The translations under genes and the position numbers were made by a program. DNA of 64,000 nt, taken from NCBI RefSeq assembly GCF_021404405.1, contig NZ_JABFTV010000005.1, positions 124,001 to 188,000 of the forward strand, written 5' to 3'. The DNA comes from Billgrantia aerodenitrificans (GTDB lineage: Bacteria > Pseudomonadota > Gammaproteobacteria > Pseudomonadales > Halomonadaceae). The notes below the pieces were generated by a model. That model had not been told where the DNA came from. It searched no databases and saw only the letters and a list, made by a program, of their open reading frames with translations. Positions 35,491 through 43,293 of the stretch are shown here, piece after piece. The stretch's first letter is position 1, and each line of letters begins with the position of its first letter.

Positions 35491-37014
35491 CTAGACGGGA
35501 ACGGATGCCGACGTCGCGGAGTGGCCATCGTCCGAACCGGGAGGCGACGTGACGATGGACTTCAACTCCGGTGTGGGCTCGGAAAGCCTGGCGAGATCCG
35601 GCTTCGGACGCCGTGTCGCCTGTAGCGATTCGAAGGCTTGCTCGATGGCTCGGGCAGCCTGCAGCAATTGGGCGTCTCCCCTGAACTGGCCGATCACCTG
35701 CATGCCGAATGGCATGCCGGCATGGTCGAGCCCGCACGGCATCGACAGGGCCGGGTTGTTGGCCAATGTGACCACATAGGTGAGTGCCAGCCAGCGATAG
35801 TACGTGGCGAGCGGAATGCCGTCGATGCGCTCGGCATAGGCCTGCTGCCAGCTGAAGGGAGTCACTGGGGTTACCGGGGCAAGCACCACATCCACATCGG
35901 CCAACGTCCGTTGGAAGCTGCGAAAGATGCGTGTCTGTTCAGCATGCGCCCAGGCCCGGTCCGCCAGGGACATGGATGCGCCGAGCTCGTAGTTGGCCTT
36001 GACGGACGGGGCCAGAAGTTCCGGGTTTCGCCTGTAATCGTCATGGAAAGCGGCAACGAAGCTTTCGGCACGCACGACGTCGAAGCATTGATCAGCCTCA
36101 CCCAAGTCGAAATCGAGCGGACGACACTCGCCAAACAGAGGAGCAATCGCTGCCATGCGCTCGCGAAACACCTTGCGGATATCGTTATCGACGGCACAGA
36201 CGCCGAAGTCTTCGGTGTAGCCGACACGCAGCGAACGCAATTGCGGCGGATCGAATGTACCGAAGGGGGCGGAATCGTTGCTCGTCGAGAGCGGGTCGCG
36301 AGAGTCGTACCCGATCATGGCGCGAAGCAGAAGGCAGAGATCGTCAACGTTGCGGGCCATGGGGCCGAGCAACGATATCGAGGACCAGCCCAGGGGGCGA
36401 GTCGCGTGCGGGACCAAATTCGGAGAGGGGCGAAAGCCCACGATGCCACACAGTGCGGCCGGAATACGCAGTGACCCGCCGGTGTCCGACCCGGTGCAGA
36501 GGGGAAGCATGTCAAGCGCGAGCGCTACCGCCGAACCGCCTGACGAGCCTCCGGCATTCAGCATGGGATTGAAGGGATTGCCGGTGGCCCCCCATACCGG
36601 GTTTCGGGTATTGGCACCGGCGCCCATCTCCGGCACGTTGGTCTTGCCGACCACGATTGCCCCGGCGCGGCGCAGCGAGGCCACCAAGGGGTGGTCGGCG
36701 GAAGGAACATGGTCCCGAAAGCGGGGAGAGCCATAGGTCGTGAGCAGGCCCTGCGTTTCCTGGAGATCCTTGATGCCGATAGGCAAGCCGTGCAGGGGAC
36801 CGACGTTGTCGCCACGACGCAGCCGATGCTCCGCTTCGCGCGCCTCTGCACGGGCCCGTTCGTAGCAGGTGGCAGTGACGGCATTGACGGCCGGATTCAG
36901 GCGTTCGATCCGCTCGATACAGGAGGCCAGGAGCTCGATGGGAGACACCTCTCCCAGTCCCATCAAACGCATCAGTTCGCTGGCTGACGCGGACGTCAGG
37001 TTATCTGAAGACAT
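35491..37014 (-). CDS. amidase (amidase signature family)
   Basis: 507 aa from the ATG at 37014. The Ser-cisSer-Lys triad is visible: Lys82 (IGIKD), Ser157 (GGSSGG) and Ser181 (SDTGGSLRIP). Spacing is normal for GatA-like, mandelamide and aryl/alkyl amidases. It hydrolyses a C-N amide bond; substrate unknown. It is first gene of the amidase-DctM-DctP-DctQ operon, directly behind a LysR-type operator (37111-37128), so the imported compound is probably its substrate. The 35 codons open upstream of this ATG overlap the operator and are not used. Confidence 0.9.
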   Translation of the reverse strand: MSSDNLTSASASELMRLMGLGEVSPIELLASCIERIERLNPAVNAVTATCYERARAEAREAEHRLRRGDNVGPLHGLPIGIKDLQETQGLLTTYGSPRFRDHVPSADHPLVASLRRAGAIVVGKTNVPEMGAGANTRNPVWGATGNPFNPMLNAGGSSGGSAVALALDMLPLCTGSDTGGSLRIPAALCGIVGFRPSPNLVPHATRPLGWSSISLLGPMARNVDDLCLLLRAMIGYDSRDPLSTSNDSAPFGTFDPPQLRSLRVGYTEDFGVCAVDNDIRKVFRERMAAIAPLFGECRPLDFDLGEADQCFDVVRAESFVAAFHDDYRRNPELLAPSVKANYELGASMSLADRAWAHAEQTRIFRSFQRTLADVDVVLAPVTPVTPFSWQQAYAERIDGIPLATYYRWLALTYVVTLANNPALSMPCGLDHAGMPFGMQVIGQFRGDAQLLQAARAIEQAFESLQATRRPKPDLARLSEPTPELKSIVTSPPGSDDGHSATSASVPV

Positions 37015-37110
37015 GCAATACGCCCCACCTGAGCCGAGAGTCTTTTTTTTGTCATGACTCGAGCGTACGCAGCGGAGCGGGGGCAAACCAATGAAATCTT
37101 GCCGGCAGCG

Positions 37111-37128
37111 CATTACCAAATGGTAATG
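37111..37128 (-). promoter_or_regulatory. palindromic operator for the amidase/TRAP operon, probably LysR-bound
   Basis: CATTACCAAATGGTAATG: perfect 7-bp arms around AAAT. It lies 97 bp upstream of the amidase ATG and 29 bp downstream of the LysR-gene stop. A weak promoter toward the amidase (TTGGTT, 18 bp, TACGCT) follows, which puts the palindrome at a typical LysR recognition distance. The regulator assignment rests on position. Confidence 0.65.
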
Positions 37129-37156
37129 CCATGAAACGATAGCTCGCGCGCCACCG

Positions 37157-38137
37157 TTACAGAGGAGCGAAACGCGCCTGGCGGCTGGCCTGCTCCAGAC
37201 ACTCGCGAAAGAGATTGGACGTCGCGTTGGCGGACTCCTTCCTCCAGTAGCAGCGGGCCTCGGAGAGCACGCCTTCCATTTGTAGTGGCAGAATGGTCAG
37301 GTCGCCCTTTCCCGCATGGTGCCGTGCCAGCCATTGGGGCATGAGACTGATGAAGGGGGAGATCCGCATGAGCTCGATATTGAGCGGGAGCGATGTGGAT
37401 TCCACATGACCGGATGGAAATGCGAGCCCCGACTTGGCCAGGAAAGCATCGATGGCCTGTCGTGCCAGCGATCCCGCGGCCGGACTGATCCATGGCCAGG
37501 CGACCGCATCCTTCCATTCGATCTCCTGGCGCCCGGCCAATGGATGCTGCACGCCGGCCACCAGCAGAACGGGTTCGCGTAGCAGGGTGGCCTGCTCGAT
37601 ACCCTCGCGGAACACAGGCTCCCATACCCGGGCGATCAACAAATCCAGCCCGCCGCTTTCCAGCATCGGCAGCAACTGATTGAAATGGCCCTCCACGACC
37701 GAGACGACGGCAGGCGGAGCGGTGATTTTCAACAACCGTATCGCCTCCGGCAGCAGGGTAGGGGCAATCGAGGTGACGACACCGACGACGACACGGCCAC
37801 CGAGCCCGCGATGCACGGCATCGACATCGAATTCGGCCCGTTCGATCTGCTGCACGATCTCCCTGGCGTGAGTCGCCAGCCTCTCGCCGACAGGCGTCAA
37901 GACGATGCGATTGCCCTGTCGCTGCACGATGGGAATCTTCAGCGCTCGCTCGATCTCGCCAATTTGCTTGGAAACGGCAGGCTGAGTGACGTTCAACTCC
38001 TGAGCGACCCGGCTCACCTGTCCCATCTCGGCCAGCAGCGCAATCGTACGCAGATGTCTGAGCTTCAGGGTCTGTTTGAAGAAGCGCTTGATGTCCTGGT
38101 TGGTTTCCGGCATCTCGGTGCTCTCGACTTGGGTCAC
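37157..38137 (-). CDS. LysR-type transcriptional regulator
   Basis: 326 aa. N-terminal winged helix with RHLRTIALLAEMGQVSRVAQELNVTQPAVSKQIGEIERALK (in form), followed by the effector-binding domain starting RVVVGVVTSIAPTLLPEAI. It belongs to the GbpR/PcaQ-like group with an extended N-terminus (about 24 residues before the HTH). Its own stop lies just upstream of a palindrome in the amidase promoter, so it probably activates amidase and TRAP genes when the substrate is present. It lies 11 bp after the GntR gene, same strand. Confidence 0.92.
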   Translation of the reverse strand: MTQVESTEMPETNQDIKRFFKQTLKLRHLRTIALLAEMGQVSRVAQELNVTQPAVSKQIGEIERALKIPIVQRQGNRIVLTPVGERLATHAREIVQQIERAEFDVDAVHRGLGGRVVVGVVTSIAPTLLPEAIRLLKITAPPAVVSVVEGHFNQLLPMLESGGLDLLIARVWEPVFREGIEQATLLREPVLLVAGVQHPLAGRQEIEWKDAVAWPWISPAAGSLARQAIDAFLAKSGLAFPSGHVESTSLPLNIELMRISPFISLMPQWLARHHAGKGDLTILPLQMEGVLSEARCYWRKESANATSNLFRECLEQASRQARFAPL

Positions 38138-38148
38138 TCATCCAACGA

Positions 38149-38865
38149 CTAATTGAAGCCAGCGAGGATCAGGCCTTGCGAGGCGACTTCGAAGTGCTTC
38201 TCGAGGGCCGCGCGAGCCGCATCGGGATCGCGTTCCATTATCGCCTGCGCGATGGCTCCATGCAGAGCCACGACCTCTTCGCGCGCGGTGCTTGACGTGC
38301 GATAGCGCCAAACGATGGTGTTGGTGTCATGCATGGCCGTGGTCAGGGACGATACCAGTACCGGAAACAGAGGATTGCGTGTCGCCTGCGCCACCGCAAC
38401 ATGAAAGGCAATGTCGGCCTCGGTCATGGCCTCGACTTCGTTATACGACGTCCGCATCCGCTCGACCAGGGAGAGCAGTTCTCTCGCCTCGGCCTCGCTG
38501 CGTCGACCCGCGGCCAATTCCACGGTGCGCAGCTCAATGGCGCGTCGCGCATCCAGCAGTTGTTGAGGATTGAGCTGCTCGGTGCGCAGGGCGTGAGACA
38601 AGGTGAGGGCAATGGCAGTGTCGTCGAATGCTGCCACGCGTGTACGGCGACCGGCACTCATCTCGAGGATTCGCATGGCGGCCAGCGATTTGAACGCTTC
38701 ACGCACTACGGTACGGCTGACGCCAAGGGCCTCGATGAAGTAGGCCTCGCTCTGCAGCGGATCGCCTGCCATCAACCCTTGTCGATGAATGTGATCGAGA
38801 ATGCTGCGCATCGCTTTATCGACCATCGTCTCGGGAGCCTCTTCGCTTCCGCGCTTCACTGTCAT
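38149..38865 (-). CDS. FadR-type GntR regulator with FCD domain
   Basis: 238 aa from the ATG at 38865 with AGAGGA upstream; two in-frame ATGs further up (38889, 38970) lack ribosome sites. GntR winged helix: PLQSEAYFIEALGVSRTVVREAFKSLAAMRILEM in form. The FCD ligand domain (about 95-225) has the metal-binding pattern DIAFHVAVAQATRNP and H in VVALHGAI. Such regulators respond to 2-hydroxy or dicarboxylic acids (LldR, DgoR, GlcC), matching the divergent dehydrogenase. A perfect palindrome lies in the shared promoter region. Confidence 0.92.
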   Translation of the reverse strand: MTVKRGSEEAPETMVDKAMRSILDHIHRQGLMAGDPLQSEAYFIEALGVSRTVVREAFKSLAAMRILEMSAGRRTRVAAFDDTAIALTLSHALRTEQLNPQQLLDARRAIELRTVELAAGRRSEAEARELLSLVERMRTSYNEVEAMTEADIAFHVAVAQATRNPLFPVLVSSLTTAMHDTNTIVWRYRTSSTAREEVVALHGAIAQAIMERDPDAARAALEKHFEVASQGLILAGFN

Positions 38866-38946
38866 TCGCCATCCTCTGACTGTCGTCATGCCGGGCAGGT
38901 CGGCCGTGTTGCGATTATGATGCCACACCGCTGGGCTCCCGTCTGG

Positions 38947-38998
38947 TTGCATCCCTCCAACACCTGGCATATGTTAGGCACAACCTATCATATAGGTT
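38947..38998 (+). promoter_or_regulatory. divergent promoter region with GntR/FCD operator
   Basis: Plus-strand promoter TTGCAT (38947-38952), 17-bp spacer, TATGTT (38970-38975). The palindrome AACCTATCATATAGGTT (38982-38998; 7-bp arms around CAT) covers the predicted start point. Binding of the GntR protein there would block the dehydrogenase gene and probably its own gene. Confidence 0.65.
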
Positions 38999-39063
38999 TT
39001 TGCCATCCATGCGACGTTAGCGCTGACGTTAATTGCTCGAATGACTCTGGGAGCCTAAATACA

Positions 39064-40440
39064 ATGAAACCCGTGATTGAAGCTCTGATCGATGCTCTAG
39101 GCGAGCAGGCCGTGTTGCATGGCGCTCGGGTCGCCGAGCGTGCCACGAGCTACTGGGACGCATCCCCGACCCAGGCACTAGCAGTGGTCAAGCCGCGTAC
39201 CACCGGGGAGGTCAGCAAGGCGCTCGAGATTTGCCATCGCCACGACCAACCGGTCGTGACCCAGGGCGGACTGACGGGGTGCGTACAAGGCGCGGTTGCC
39301 TCGAACGAAGAGGTCATCGTCTCGCTGGAGCGCATGAACGCCATCGAGTCCATCGACCCGGTCGGTGGTAGTGCGACGGTCCAGGCGGGCGTCACCTTGC
39401 AGGCCCTTCAGGAGGCGGCACGGGAGCACGACTGTCTGTTCGCACTGGACCTGGGGGCACGCGGCAGCTGCACCATTGGCGGCAACGTCGCGACCAATGC
39501 CGGCGGCATCAGCGTGATGCGCTACGGCATGATGCGCAGCCAGATCCTCGGCCTGGAAGCGGTACTCGCCGACGGCACGGTGATGTCGAGCATGGACGAA
39601 GTGCTCAAGAACAATGCCGGCTACGATCTCAAGCACCTGATGATCGGCACTGAAGGTACGCTGGGGATCGTGACCCGAGTGGTAGTGCGTCTTCATCCCT
39701 TGCCGAAGAGTTGCAATACGGCTCTCGCCGCCCTGACCTCCTTCGAGGCGGTAACGCAGCTGCTGACGGATATGCAGAGAGACCTGGCTGGCACACTCAG
39801 CGCTTATGAGGTGATGTGGAACAGCTACTACCATGCGGCTACCGAGCCGGGTGGGCACCCGTCTCCACTGGGCCGGGAGTATCCGTTCTATGTTCTGCTG
39901 CAGGCAGAAGGTGCCGATGTCGAAAGAGATTCGCTGCATTTCGAACAGTTGCTCGAACGGTCTCTCGAATCTGGCGTGATCGTCGATGCCGTGATTCCAA
40001 AATCCGAGAGCGAGCGGCACGCCTTATGGGAAATCCGGGAAAACTTCGAGGCCATGCTCGCGGGGCGAACCACCTTTCTTTACGACGTGAGCCTGCCGAT
40101 CAGGGCGATGGCAGGCTACGCGGAAGCCGTCAGGCAGCGGATCGTCGCGCGCTGGCCCGATGCGCGCTGCATCCAGTTCGGCCACATCGCCGACGGTAAC
40201 CTGCACCTCTTCATACAGCCCGAGAGCCAGGATGCCGATCACCTGGCAAGCGACGAGGCAGTATATGCACCCTTGCTCGACGTGGGAGGATCGGTCTCGG
40301 CCGAGCACGGCATCGGCATGGAGAAGAAGGCCTGGCTTGCCCGCAGCCGGAGCGATACCGAGGTCGAACTCATGCGAAGCCTCAAGCGTGCCTGGGACCC
40401 CAAGAATCTGCTCAACCCCGGTAGAGTTTTCTCGCTGTAG
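39064..40440 (+). CDS. FAD-linked D-2-hydroxyacid dehydrogenase (GlcD / D-lactate dehydrogenase family)
   Basis: 458 aa from the ATG at 39064; the open frame continues far upstream but overlaps the GntR gene antisense and is not used. FAD_binding_4 domain with VVTQGGLTGCVQGA, LGARGSCTIGGNVATNAGG (in form) and GTEGTLGIVT; C-terminal FAD-oxidase domain with GHIADGNLHLF and SAEHGIG, the metal and substrate motifs of D-lactate and D-2-hydroxyglutarate dehydrogenases. It oxidises a D-2-hydroxy acid to the 2-oxo acid, passing electrons to the respiratory chain or an electron carrier. Substrate unknown; its control suggests it works with the amidase/TRAP set. Confidence 0.9.
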   Translation: MKPVIEALIDALGEQAVLHGARVAERATSYWDASPTQALAVVKPRTTGEVSKALEICHRHDQPVVTQGGLTGCVQGAVASNEEVIVSLERMNAIESIDPVGGSATVQAGVTLQALQEAAREHDCLFALDLGARGSCTIGGNVATNAGGISVMRYGMMRSQILGLEAVLADGTVMSSMDEVLKNNAGYDLKHLMIGTEGTLGIVTRVVVRLHPLPKSCNTALAALTSFEAVTQLLTDMQRDLAGTLSAYEVMWNSYYHAATEPGGHPSPLGREYPFYVLLQAEGADVERDSLHFEQLLERSLESGVIVDAVIPKSESERHALWEIRENFEAMLAGRTTFLYDVSLPIRAMAGYAEAVRQRIVARWPDARCIQFGHIADGNLHLFIQPESQDADHLASDEAVYAPLLDVGGSVSAEHGIGMEKKAWLARSRSDTEVELMRSLKRAWDPKNLLNPGRVFSL

Positions 40441-40465
40441 TGCCTGAGTTAGTTAGCGCCTGAAC

Positions 40466-41674
40466 TCAATCGACCCGCAGCCATAGACAGTCGAGCCTGT
40501 CGCCTGGGTTGATCTGGGCATCGGCCGGCACCACCGCCAGCGCATCGGCCTTCACGCAGGAGGAGAGCACGCCGGAGCCCTGATCGGGAAAGGCGTGCGC
40601 GGTGAGCTCGCCCTGCGTCATGTTCAGCGCCACCCGCATGTAGTGCCGCCGCGGTCCGGTACGGGTGGAGAAGTCGGCCCGCGCGCTCAGGGTGGGCAGC
40701 GTGGCCAGGGCGGGGCAGGCGAGCAGGGCGCCCATCAGCGGCCGCAGGAACAGCCAGGCGGCAACGAAACTGGAGACCGGGTTGCCGGGCAGGCCGACGA
40801 AGCGAACCTCACGCCCGTCACTGGCGTCGAGCCGGCCCAGCGCCAGCGGCTTGCCGGGCTTGAGCGCCAGGCGCCACAGGTCGAGCCGGCCGATGTCTTC
40901 GATGGCGTTCTTGACGTGGTCTTCCTCACCGACGCTGACGCCACCGGTGGTGACGACCACTTCGGCCTGGTCCGCGGCCAGCGCCAGCATGGCCCGGGTG
41001 CCTTCGGCGTCGTCGGGCATCGAGGCGATGAAGGTGACCTCGGCGCCGAAGCGCTCCAGTAGCTCCTTCAACATGGGCCGATTGGTGTTGTAGATCTGGC
41101 CGGCTGCCAAAGGCTGGCCAGGCTCGACGATCTCGTCGCCACTGTTGAGCAGCGCGACCCGCGGCCGTCGCCGCACCGCCACCTCGACCACGCCCTGGCT
41201 GGCCAGATGCCCAAGCGCGGCGGCATCCAGCCGATGGCCGGCCTCGAGCAGCACCGCACCGGCTGCCACGTCGCTGCCGCGGTGGCGCACGTTATTGTCG
41301 GCAGGCACCTGAGCCGGGATGTCGGCGGCGTCGCCGACGACCTCGACCTGCTCCTGCATCACCACGCAGTCGGCGCCTTGCGGCAGCTCGGCCCCGGTGA
41401 AGATGCGCGCGCAGGTGCCCCGCATGAGCGGCTGCGGCGAGACACCGGCGGCAATCCGCTGGACGATCGGCAAGCGCTGACCGGCATCTGCATGGTGCAG
41501 GGCATAGCCGTCCATGGCGCTGTTGTGAAACGGGGGCACGTCGAGCCGGGCGACGACCTCGTCGGCCAGCACCCGACGGCTGGCCTGGGCACAGTCGACG
41601 ATTTCCGCATCGACGGCGACGACACCCTCGAGCAGGGCAGCCAGGGCCGCCTCGACGGATTGCAGTTCAGACAT
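40466..41674 (-). CDS. moeA: molybdopterin molybdenumtransferase MoeA
   Basis: 402 aa. Domains: N-terminal MoeA_N with PPFHNSAMDGYAL and FTGAELPQGADCVV, the MoCF-binding domain with VVTTGGVSVGEEDHVK and LPGNPVSSFV, and the C-terminal beta domain. It inserts molybdate into adenylylated molybdopterin. The start overlaps the moaB stop by 8 bp. It is last of DUF1244-moaB-moeA. Confidence 0.94.
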   Translation of the reverse strand: MSELQSVEAALAALLEGVVAVDAEIVDCAQASRRVLADEVVARLDVPPFHNSAMDGYALHHADAGQRLPIVQRIAAGVSPQPLMRGTCARIFTGAELPQGADCVVMQEQVEVVGDAADIPAQVPADNNVRHRGSDVAAGAVLLEAGHRLDAAALGHLASQGVVEVAVRRRPRVALLNSGDEIVEPGQPLAAGQIYNTNRPMLKELLERFGAEVTFIASMPDDAEGTRAMLALAADQAEVVVTTGGVSVGEEDHVKNAIEDIGRLDLWRLALKPGKPLALGRLDASDGREVRFVGLPGNPVSSFVAAWLFLRPLMGALLACPALATLPTLSARADFSTRTGPRRHYMRVALNMTQGELTAHAFPDQGSGVLSSCVKADALAVVPADAQINPGDRLDCLWLRVD

Positions 41675-42188
41675 GCTGGCCTCGTTCGGGAATGACCAGA
41701 TTGGCGAAATTGCACGGCTTGTGGCGGCTGTCGAGCTGCTCGGCGAGCAACCCGTCCCAGGCAGTGCGACAAGCCCCGCTGGAGCCTGGCAGGCAGAAGA
41801 TCACCGTGGCATTGGCCAGGCCACCGAGACAGCGGCTCTGGATGGTCGAGCTGCCGACCTCCTGCCAGGAGAGCTGACGAAACTGCTCGCCGAACCCCTC
41901 GATACGCTTGTCCAGCAGCACCGATACCGCCTCGGGGGTGGAGTCGCGGCCGGTAAAGCCGGTGCCCCCGGTGGTCAGGATCACCTGAACTTCGGGATCG
42001 GCGATCCACTCCGATACCACCGCGCGGATGCGGTAGACGTCATCGATGACGATGCGGCGCTCGGCCAGCCGGTGCCCGGCTTCGGTCAAACGCTCGGCGA
42101 GCAGGGCGCCGCTGCGGTCGCTGTTGAAGTCGCGGGTATCGGAAATGGTCAGTACCGCTACGTTGAGCGGGATCATCGCCTCACTCAT
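41667..42188 (-). CDS. moaB: molybdenum cofactor biosynthesis protein MoaB
   Basis: 173 aa from the ATG at 42188. MoCF-binding fold: LTISDTRDFNSDRSGALLAE, ILTTGGTGFTGRDSTPEAV and PGSSGACRTAWDGLLAEQLD (in form). MoaB/MogA proteins adenylylate molybdopterin before MoeA acts. It overlaps DUF1244 by 4 bp (ATGA) and moeA by 8 bp, so the three are translationally coupled. Confidence 0.94.
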   Translation of the reverse strand: MSEAMIPLNVAVLTISDTRDFNSDRSGALLAERLTEAGHRLAERRIVIDDVYRIRAVVSEWIADPEVQVILTTGGTGFTGRDSTPEAVSVLLDKRIEGFGEQFRQLSWQEVGSSTIQSRCLGGLANATVIFCLPGSSGACRTAWDGLLAEQLDSRHKPCNFANLVIPERGQHV

Positions 42189-42505
42189 GCCTGCGACTCC
42201 TGCTTGCGGGCCTGGCGCTCTTCGAAGGCGGCCAGCTGTTCCGGCGTGGCCTTGAGCTGATACTTGGCCTTCCATTCCTCGTAGGGCATGCCATAGACGT
42301 AGTCGCGGGCCGTTTCGTAGTCGAGCTCGGCCCCTTGTTCGTCGGCGGCGGCCACCAGCCACTTCGACAGGCAGTTGCGGCAGAAGTCGGCGAGAATCAT
42401 CAGATCGATGTTCTGCACGTCCTTGTTGGCGTCCAGATGCCGGAGCAGGCGGCGGAAAGCGGCGGCCTCGAGCTGAGTGCGGGTGGCGTCGTCGAGATGC
42501 TGCAT
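42185..42505 (-). CDS. DUF1244 family protein
   Basis: 106 aa, small helical protein. The family core NIDLMILADFCRNCLSKWL and YVYGMPYEEWKAKYQ are clear; the two cysteines (CRNC) could bind a metal. Function unknown. Overlap with moaB by 4 bp places it at the head of a moaB-moeA operon, hinting at a link to molybdenum cofactor or to a molybdoenzyme, but the family also occurs in other contexts. Confidence 0.85.
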   Translation of the reverse strand: MQHLDDATRTQLEAAAFRRLLRHLDANKDVQNIDLMILADFCRNCLSKWLVAAADEQGAELDYETARDYVYGMPYEEWKAKYQLKATPEQLAAFEERQARKQESQA

Positions 42506-42560
42506 ACGTTGGCTCCTGTTGAAATCGCCTCAGGATAGCAAAACTGCTGCGCCGGTGGGC

Positions 42561-43205
42561 TCAAACGGCATCACCGCGGGTGCAGACCGACAGCACTACG
42601 GCATCCTCTTCACTGACCGAGACCAGGGCGTGGCCCATGTCGCTGTCGAAATAGATGCTGTCGCCGCGGGAGAGCTGCAGCGGCTCGTAGAATTCGGTAT
42701 AGAGGAGAATCTCGCCCTCCAGCACCATCAGGAACTCCTCCCCGTCGTGACGCACCCACTCGCTGAACTCTTCGAAACTGCGTGCCCGCACGATGGTCTT
42801 GAAGGGGATCATGCGCTTCTGGGCCAGCTCGCAGCTGAGCAGCTCGTGCTCGTAGGTGGGGGTCGGGTGGCGCTCGCCTTCGCCCTGACGGGTCAGGTCG
42901 CGGCGTCCCATGGTGCGTGTCTGCACCTTGGGTGGGGTAAGCAGCTGGGGAAGATCGATGCCCAGACCGTTGATGAGTTTCTGTACCGCGGTGAACGTCG
43001 GCGAGATCTGGTTGTTCTCGATCTTGGAAAGGGTGGAGCGGGCCAGCCCCGTGCGCTGACTGACATCCTCCAGCGTCCACTGGTTGGACAGGCGAATTTC
43101 CTTGAGTCGTTCACCCAGGCGCAGGGGCTCGACGAACGGCTTGCGTCCCGAGGCGATGCGCAGTGCAGCCTGCTGATCGGTATTGGCGGGCATGGATCGG
43201 TTCAC
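42561..43205 (-). CDS. XRE-family regulator with cupin sensor domain
   Basis: 214 aa. HTH_3 domain (about 28-90): LGERLKEIRLSNQWTLEDVSQRTGLARSTLSKIENNQISPTF in form; C-terminal cupin_2 domain (about 130-210) with HDGEEFLMVLEGEILLYTEFYEPLQLSRGDSIYFDSDMGHALVSV in form. This layout is the PuuR/SutR type, controlling amine, amino-acid or sulfur utilisation genes; ligand unknown. An internal ATG at 43193 is an alternative start. It follows the deacetylase-family gene on the same strand, 88 bp away. Confidence 0.9.
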   Translation of the reverse strand: MNRSMPANTDQQAALRIASGRKPFVEPLRLGERLKEIRLSNQWTLEDVSQRTGLARSTLSKIENNQISPTFTAVQKLINGLGIDLPQLLTPPKVQTRTMGRRDLTRQGEGERHPTPTYEHELLSCELAQKRMIPFKTIVRARSFEEFSEWVRHDGEEFLMVLEGEILLYTEFYEPLQLSRGDSIYFDSDMGHALVSVSEEDAVVLSVCTRGDAV

Positions 43206-43293
43206 TATTGGAAACAGAGTTTCTCAAAGCGTACCACAGAAGGGACGGCGTGCCTCGCACCAACACGCCCCTGGTTTGCCTGGCGCCGACGCC

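Noticed and set aside
37113..38141. 342-codon frame on the same strand as the LysR gene, in another register
   Set aside because: The LysR HTH and effector domain are read in the 37157-38137 frame; the alternative translation is low-complexity and matches nothing.
38329..39063. N-terminal extension of the FAD dehydrogenase by 245 codons
   Set aside because: It runs antisense through the GntR gene and through the promoter/operator region; the protein aligns with its family only from the ATG at 39064.
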